Assembly: GCA_902806565.1 (NCBI GenBank)
Contig: CADCXA010000051.1
Span: 372,001 to 436,000 of the forward strand
Length of the DNA stretch: 64,000 nucleotides
Direction of reading: 5' to 3'
From: Hypoxylon rubiginosum
Taxonomy: Eukaryota > Ascomycota > Sordariomycetes > Xylariales > Hypoxylaceae
In this document: piece after piece, positions 59,240-64,000 of the stretch
Layout: each line of letters opens with the position of its first letter
How positions within the stretch are numbered: the first letter of the stretch is position 1
Translations under genes and position numbers: made by a program
The notes under the pieces: generated by a model
Seen by the model: the letters and a program-made list of their open reading frames with translations, nothing else
Told to the model about the DNA's origin: nothing
Databases searched by the model: none

Positions 59240-62200
59240 TATATATTATAATAAAATTTTATTTTTATACCGGTGATTTTTAACTTAGATAATAACTATG
59301 TTATTATTTATTTTAAACTATATTTAACTTAAAAAATAACTTAAAAAACATCTTAATTAATACATTTAAAATATCTTATAAAAAAGTGTATATTTTTATA
59401 ATATGTAGTTATTTAATTATATAAAAAGTTTTATAAGTTTTTTAAAAAAAAAAAATAAAAAAAATCTAGTTATAAAGTAGTTATATAACCTTTTATAAAA
59501 TATTAATTATTATATTTTATTATAACTTTTTCTTAAATTTAAATAAGGTTTTATTTTAATTTAAATTTATAAAAAAAAACCTTTTATTTACTTTTTTTTA
59601 TATTAAACTAATTAGTTTATTTTAAAACCTTTTTAATAAGTTATATTATAAACTTGTGTTTATTATTTAATTTTATAAAATTACCGGTTTTTTTTTATTT
59701 TTTAGTTAACGTAAAATGTATTTTTTTTATAAATAACTTTTTAGTTTTAAATGATTTATTAACTATATTAATTAAGGTAATATATTAGTTTTAATTTATT
59801 TAATTATAAGGATTAATAAATTATAGTTTATTTATTATAACTTTTTATATATTAGTTATTTATTTATTAATTAATATAAATAGTTTTTATTTATATTTAA
59901 TTTTTTAAGTTAAGCTTATTTAAAAAACCAAGTTATAATTAAAATTTAATAGATATTTATATTATTCCTTAAAATTAATTTTATTCTTAAGAAAATATTA
60001 AGTTCTAGTTTTTTATATAGTTTTATTAGAAATAATTATAATAGTAACGTTTTTTTCCAGGTTGTTTTTAACTTTACCTTTTTTTTTTTTTATAAACTTA
60101 AAGTTTAAAAAATTATCTAAAAAATCAAATAAACTGTTATTTAAAAAGTTATTTTTAACGTTTTTAATTACGTTAATTACCGTAAATTATAATTTTATTA
60201 GGTTTATTTTAAATATAAGATTATATATTAATTTAATTGGTATTATAAGCTACTTAATAAATAAAGATTTTTTAATAATTATTTTAATTTTAATATATTT
60301 AAACGTTATTTTTATAAAAATATTTAAAATTAAAATTTAATTAAAGTTTTTATTTTTTAATAATTAAAGTAAAATAACTGGTTTTTTAAATAATAAATAA
60401 AAAATATACGTTATTTAATAATTATATATTTAGTTGTTATTTTAAAAAATAATTTAAATTTAATATAAGTTTTTAAAACTTTTAATTATTATTTTTTATT
60501 TATTATTATTATATATTTTATTTAAGTTTATAAATAATATTTATATTTTAATAAAAAAAAGGCTTATTTTATTTATAAAAAGTATTAAAAATATATACTT
60601 ATTTTTTTATTATATTAATTAATATTATATAAAAATAAAAAGTTATATAGTTATTAAGGTTTTTATTTAATATTATAAAGTCGTAATAAGCTATTAAAAA
60701 AATAAATCACAGGTTATATTATTTAATTAAAATAAATATAATATTATTAAAGTTATTTATTTTATGGTTTTTTAAGGCCTATAATATTTTAATTTTATAA
60801 ATTAACTTAGTAAGTAATATATTTTTTATAATAAGTAATTAAAGTTTTTTAATTTTTAATAATTTATTATATTTTTTATTTTTATATAAAATTAAGGAGC
60901 TTGTAATTATAAATATAAATTTTTTATATTAAAATTTAAGGTTTACTTTTAATAAAAATAAAGTGCCTTATAATACGGCCGTAATATATAAATTTAACTT
61001 TAATTAAATAAAAAAAAAAAACGTTATTATTATAAGTTTTAAAAGCTTTAATTAATACTTTTATTAATTAATAATATTATTAATATAATAAATATTTTTT
61101 AAAAGATTTATAATATTAATTAACGTTATTTTTACTTTTTTATATATTATTATTATAATTATAAGGTATCGTAATTCTTAGTTTTTTAAAAGAAAAAAAC
61201 AAAAAATATAAAATAAACTATATCGATTAAAATAAAAAAAAAGTATTAAATATTTTTTATATTTATATAATTTTATATAAATATTTTATTAAATAACTTA
61301 TTATATAAATAAACTTTTATTAATTTTAATTATAAATTAATAAAATATTAATATAATATATAAATTAGTTTTTAATTAACAGTACCCACTTTTTTTAAAG
61401 TAATAAAAAGCTAAGAATTTTATAATAGTTTTTATTTTTTATATTTTTTTTTTTTTTAAATTTTTTAATTTTTTTAAAATACTTTAAATTATTTTTTAAA
61501 ATAATAAAAAATATTTAAATTATAATAATTATATTTACTTTTACTTATTTAAAAAGATTTAAAATATTTAATAATAATAATAACATTATAAAACTTACCA
61601 TTATATAATATATTTAAAAACACTATAAAAACTTTGGCTTTAATATGTTATTTTTATTATTATTTTTTAATTTTAATAATATTATTTTTATATTTAAATA
61701 TATATTTTAAAAAGAGTTTAATATAAATATTAAAGTTTATTTTTAAGTTTAAAATATTTTTATAAATATGTTATTTATTTTTTATAATTATAACCTCGAT
61801 TTATTTTTTTAAAATTAGTTTAATATAAAACTTTTATTAAAATTATTTAAAAGATTATATTTTATTATAAATAAAATATATTATAATTAATTTTTTTAAA
61901 ACCTTAATATTTAAATTAACGTTTAATAAATAAACTAAATTTTTAATATTATATTTACTTTTAGTTAATTATTACTTTTAATATATAAATAACTATAAAT
62001 AAATAAATAATTTACCACTTTTAATTAAACTATTTTAAATATAAAAACTAATTTTAAATTTATATTATAACTTTTGTTAATTAAAATAAATTCCAGGTTA
62101 AAAAAACCATCGTAATTTATATTTTTTAAATTATTAATCCTTATAATTTTTTAAAACCTTATATAATAATAAAACCTTTAATTTTATTATCTTTATTATT

Positions 62201-64000
62201 TTTAATAAATAACTTAATAAACTTTTAATTAAAATTTTTATTTTTAACTTCTAGGTTTTATATTAATAATAAATATTTATAAATTAATAAAATTTAATAA
62301 CTTTATAAAAAAACCTAGTTAATATAATTTACTAAATAATTTATAATATAAATTTTTATATATTTAATAATTTTACTATTAATTAATATATTTTTTAAAA
62401 AATATTTAATAAAAGCTTTTAATAAATAATTAATTTTTTATAGAATTATTATTTTTTTTTTAAATAACTACTTTTAAAATAATTATTATTTTTATTTATT
62501 AATATTAAATATATAAATCTTTTAAACAACTATTTTAATAAACTTATATAAAATAATCGCCGTGTTTTTAATCTTTTTATTTAAATATATAATTTTTTAA
62601 ATAAAATAATTTATTAATATTATTAATATTATATAAAAGCGTTTAATTTTATTAATTACATTAAAATATAACTTTTTTTTAACTATAAGTTTATTTTTAA
62701 TATTATAAAAAAATTTTACAGTATTTATATTATCTTAATATCCAGTAAAAAATATAAATTTTAAAATTACTAATTTAAAAATCTCTAAGTTTAAAAGTAT
62801 TAAAATCCTTTTTTAATTAAAAATCTTATATTAAAAAATTTACTAATTTAATTTTAATGGTTTGGTATTAAAATTTTAAATTAAATAAAATAAAAAATAA
62901 AACCTTTATATTAAATATTAAACTTTTTTATTTTATTAATAAAACTAGCTTAATTTTAAAATAAATAAAAAATAAAATAAAAGTTAAATAAATAAATTAA
63001 CTTTAAATAATAAAAATTTAAAATTCGTAAAAAAAAAAATAAATAAAATGTTTTAAATAAGGTTTTTTAATTATATATTAACTATATATTATATATTTAT
63101 AAATTCCTAATTATAATATTAAATATAAACATGGTTATTTTCCCTTATTTTTTTAAGTTAATAATTATTTTACTTTTATATTAATTAATATAATTTAAGG
63201 TTAATAAACGTTTTAAAATTTAATATAATAATATATCTTTTTTTTATTTCTTTAAAAAAATAAACCTTAATTTATTATAATTAAAAAACCTTATTTTTAA
63301 AAATAATTTTATTTTTTAAAATAATTTTAATAATTTACTATTTTATTTTACTATTAATTAAAATATGTTTATTTTAATATAAATTATTTTAATAAGTTTT
63401 TATATTATTATTTTTAATAATTAAACTCGTTACTTTTTAATTTATAAAATAGTTAAATATTTTAATATCTTTTTTTTTATTATAAAAAATATTATTTTTA
63501 TTTTAATTAAATTATTTACCATTTAATTTTATAGTTTAAAAATTATTAAAAAAGTTATTAAATTTTTAATATTTTTACTTATTTTTTATAAAAAGCTTAA
63601 ATTAATTTCCTAAAAATATAATTCTTAAAATAATATTATTTAATTTATAAATATTATATTTACTTTTTTTATAAACTTAATTAATTAAATAAGATCCCAG
63701 TTAATTATAATAAAATTTATTTTTATTTAAAATATTAATATAATAAAAAGTGTTAAATAAAAATATAAAATTATTTTTTTATAATATTATATTTTTAATT
63801 TATTTTATATATCTTTTATTTTTTTATTTAATTACCTTTTTTTTTTTTTTTTTAAAGATAGTAATTAGTTTTTAAAAATCTTCCTTTTTTTTTTATAAAA
63901 GTTTTATTTAAATTATTAAAAACTCCTCGTGATTTTTCACTTTATTTTATTTAAATACCCGTTATATAAAAATTATAATTTTAATAAATATTATAACTTT

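Larger units (their letters stand above)
40870..64000. other. A/T isochore, RIP-like decayed repeats (right)
   Basis: Composition and stop-codon density match the left block; some segments (about 41-47 kb) are even poorer in G and C. No intact gene, tRNA or rRNA is visible. The longest open frame (60,062-60,340) starts without an ATG and is Leu/Ile/Phe/Lys low complexity. The transition from the gene island is more gradual than on the left (about 40,850-40,960). One resident element can be identified, the Ty3/gypsy relic at 54.1-57.9 kb; other parts may hold further unrecognised elements. Confidence 0.85.

Noticed and set aside
60062..60340. 92-codon open frame in the right A/T block
   Set aside because: No ATG start, and Leu/Ile/Phe/Lys/Asn low complexity; likely a chance frame or a remnant of decayed sequence.

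Overview
The window comes from a filamentous ascomycete (Pezizomycotina-type) nuclear genome. The evidence is short spliceosomal introns (39-106 nt) with CTAAC/CTAAT-like branch sites, typically fungal gene families (HET, DUF7580-like, fungal Hsp70-like, RSN1/CSC1 channel, DUF7025/AAA), and two blocks of extreme A+T content that look like products of repeat-induced point mutation (RIP). No genus can be assigned from sequence alone.

Layout. (1) About 1-12,540: almost pure A/T, no credible genes, with several decayed tandem arrays. (2) About 12,541-40,870: a roughly 28-kb island of normal composition with eleven intact or probably intact genes and one broken gene. (3) About 40,870-64,000: a second A/T block. 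It contains a decayed Ty3/gypsy-type retrotransposon whose gag-like, reverse transcriptase and integrase motifs still line up in one reading frame (about 54.1-57.9 kb).

Genes of the island, left to right: DUF7580-like protein (+); HtrL/YibB-like protein (+); small membrane-anchored FRVPR-repeat protein (+); nine-exon fungal Hsp70-like ATPase (-); divergently transcribed unknown coiled-coil protein (+); small Ser-rich protein (+); RSN1/CSC1/OSCA-type channel (+); O-fucosyltransferase-like type II membrane protein (-), exceptionally GC-rich; broken gene with an internal deletion and a frameshift (+); secreted GH43 glycosidase with a C-terminal beta-sandwich domain (-); HET-domain protein (-); ten-exon DUF7025/AAA+ ATPase (-). 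I rebuilt the multi-exon genes by hand from splice signals. Exon phases close perfectly in all of them.

There is no evidence of a co-transcribed pathway. Two themes stand out. Four genes belong to families repeatedly associated with fungal NLR/HET-type non-self recognition or expanded ATPase repertoires (DUF7580-like, Hsp70-like, HET, AAA+). Three others concern glycans or the cell surface (HtrL-like, O-FucT-like, GH43). Unusual sequence-level signals are the high share of AAG 3' splice sites (6 of 20 introns), a 10-bp palindrome TAGGTACCTA recurring only between genes, and short tandem repeats at or next to the left isochore border.
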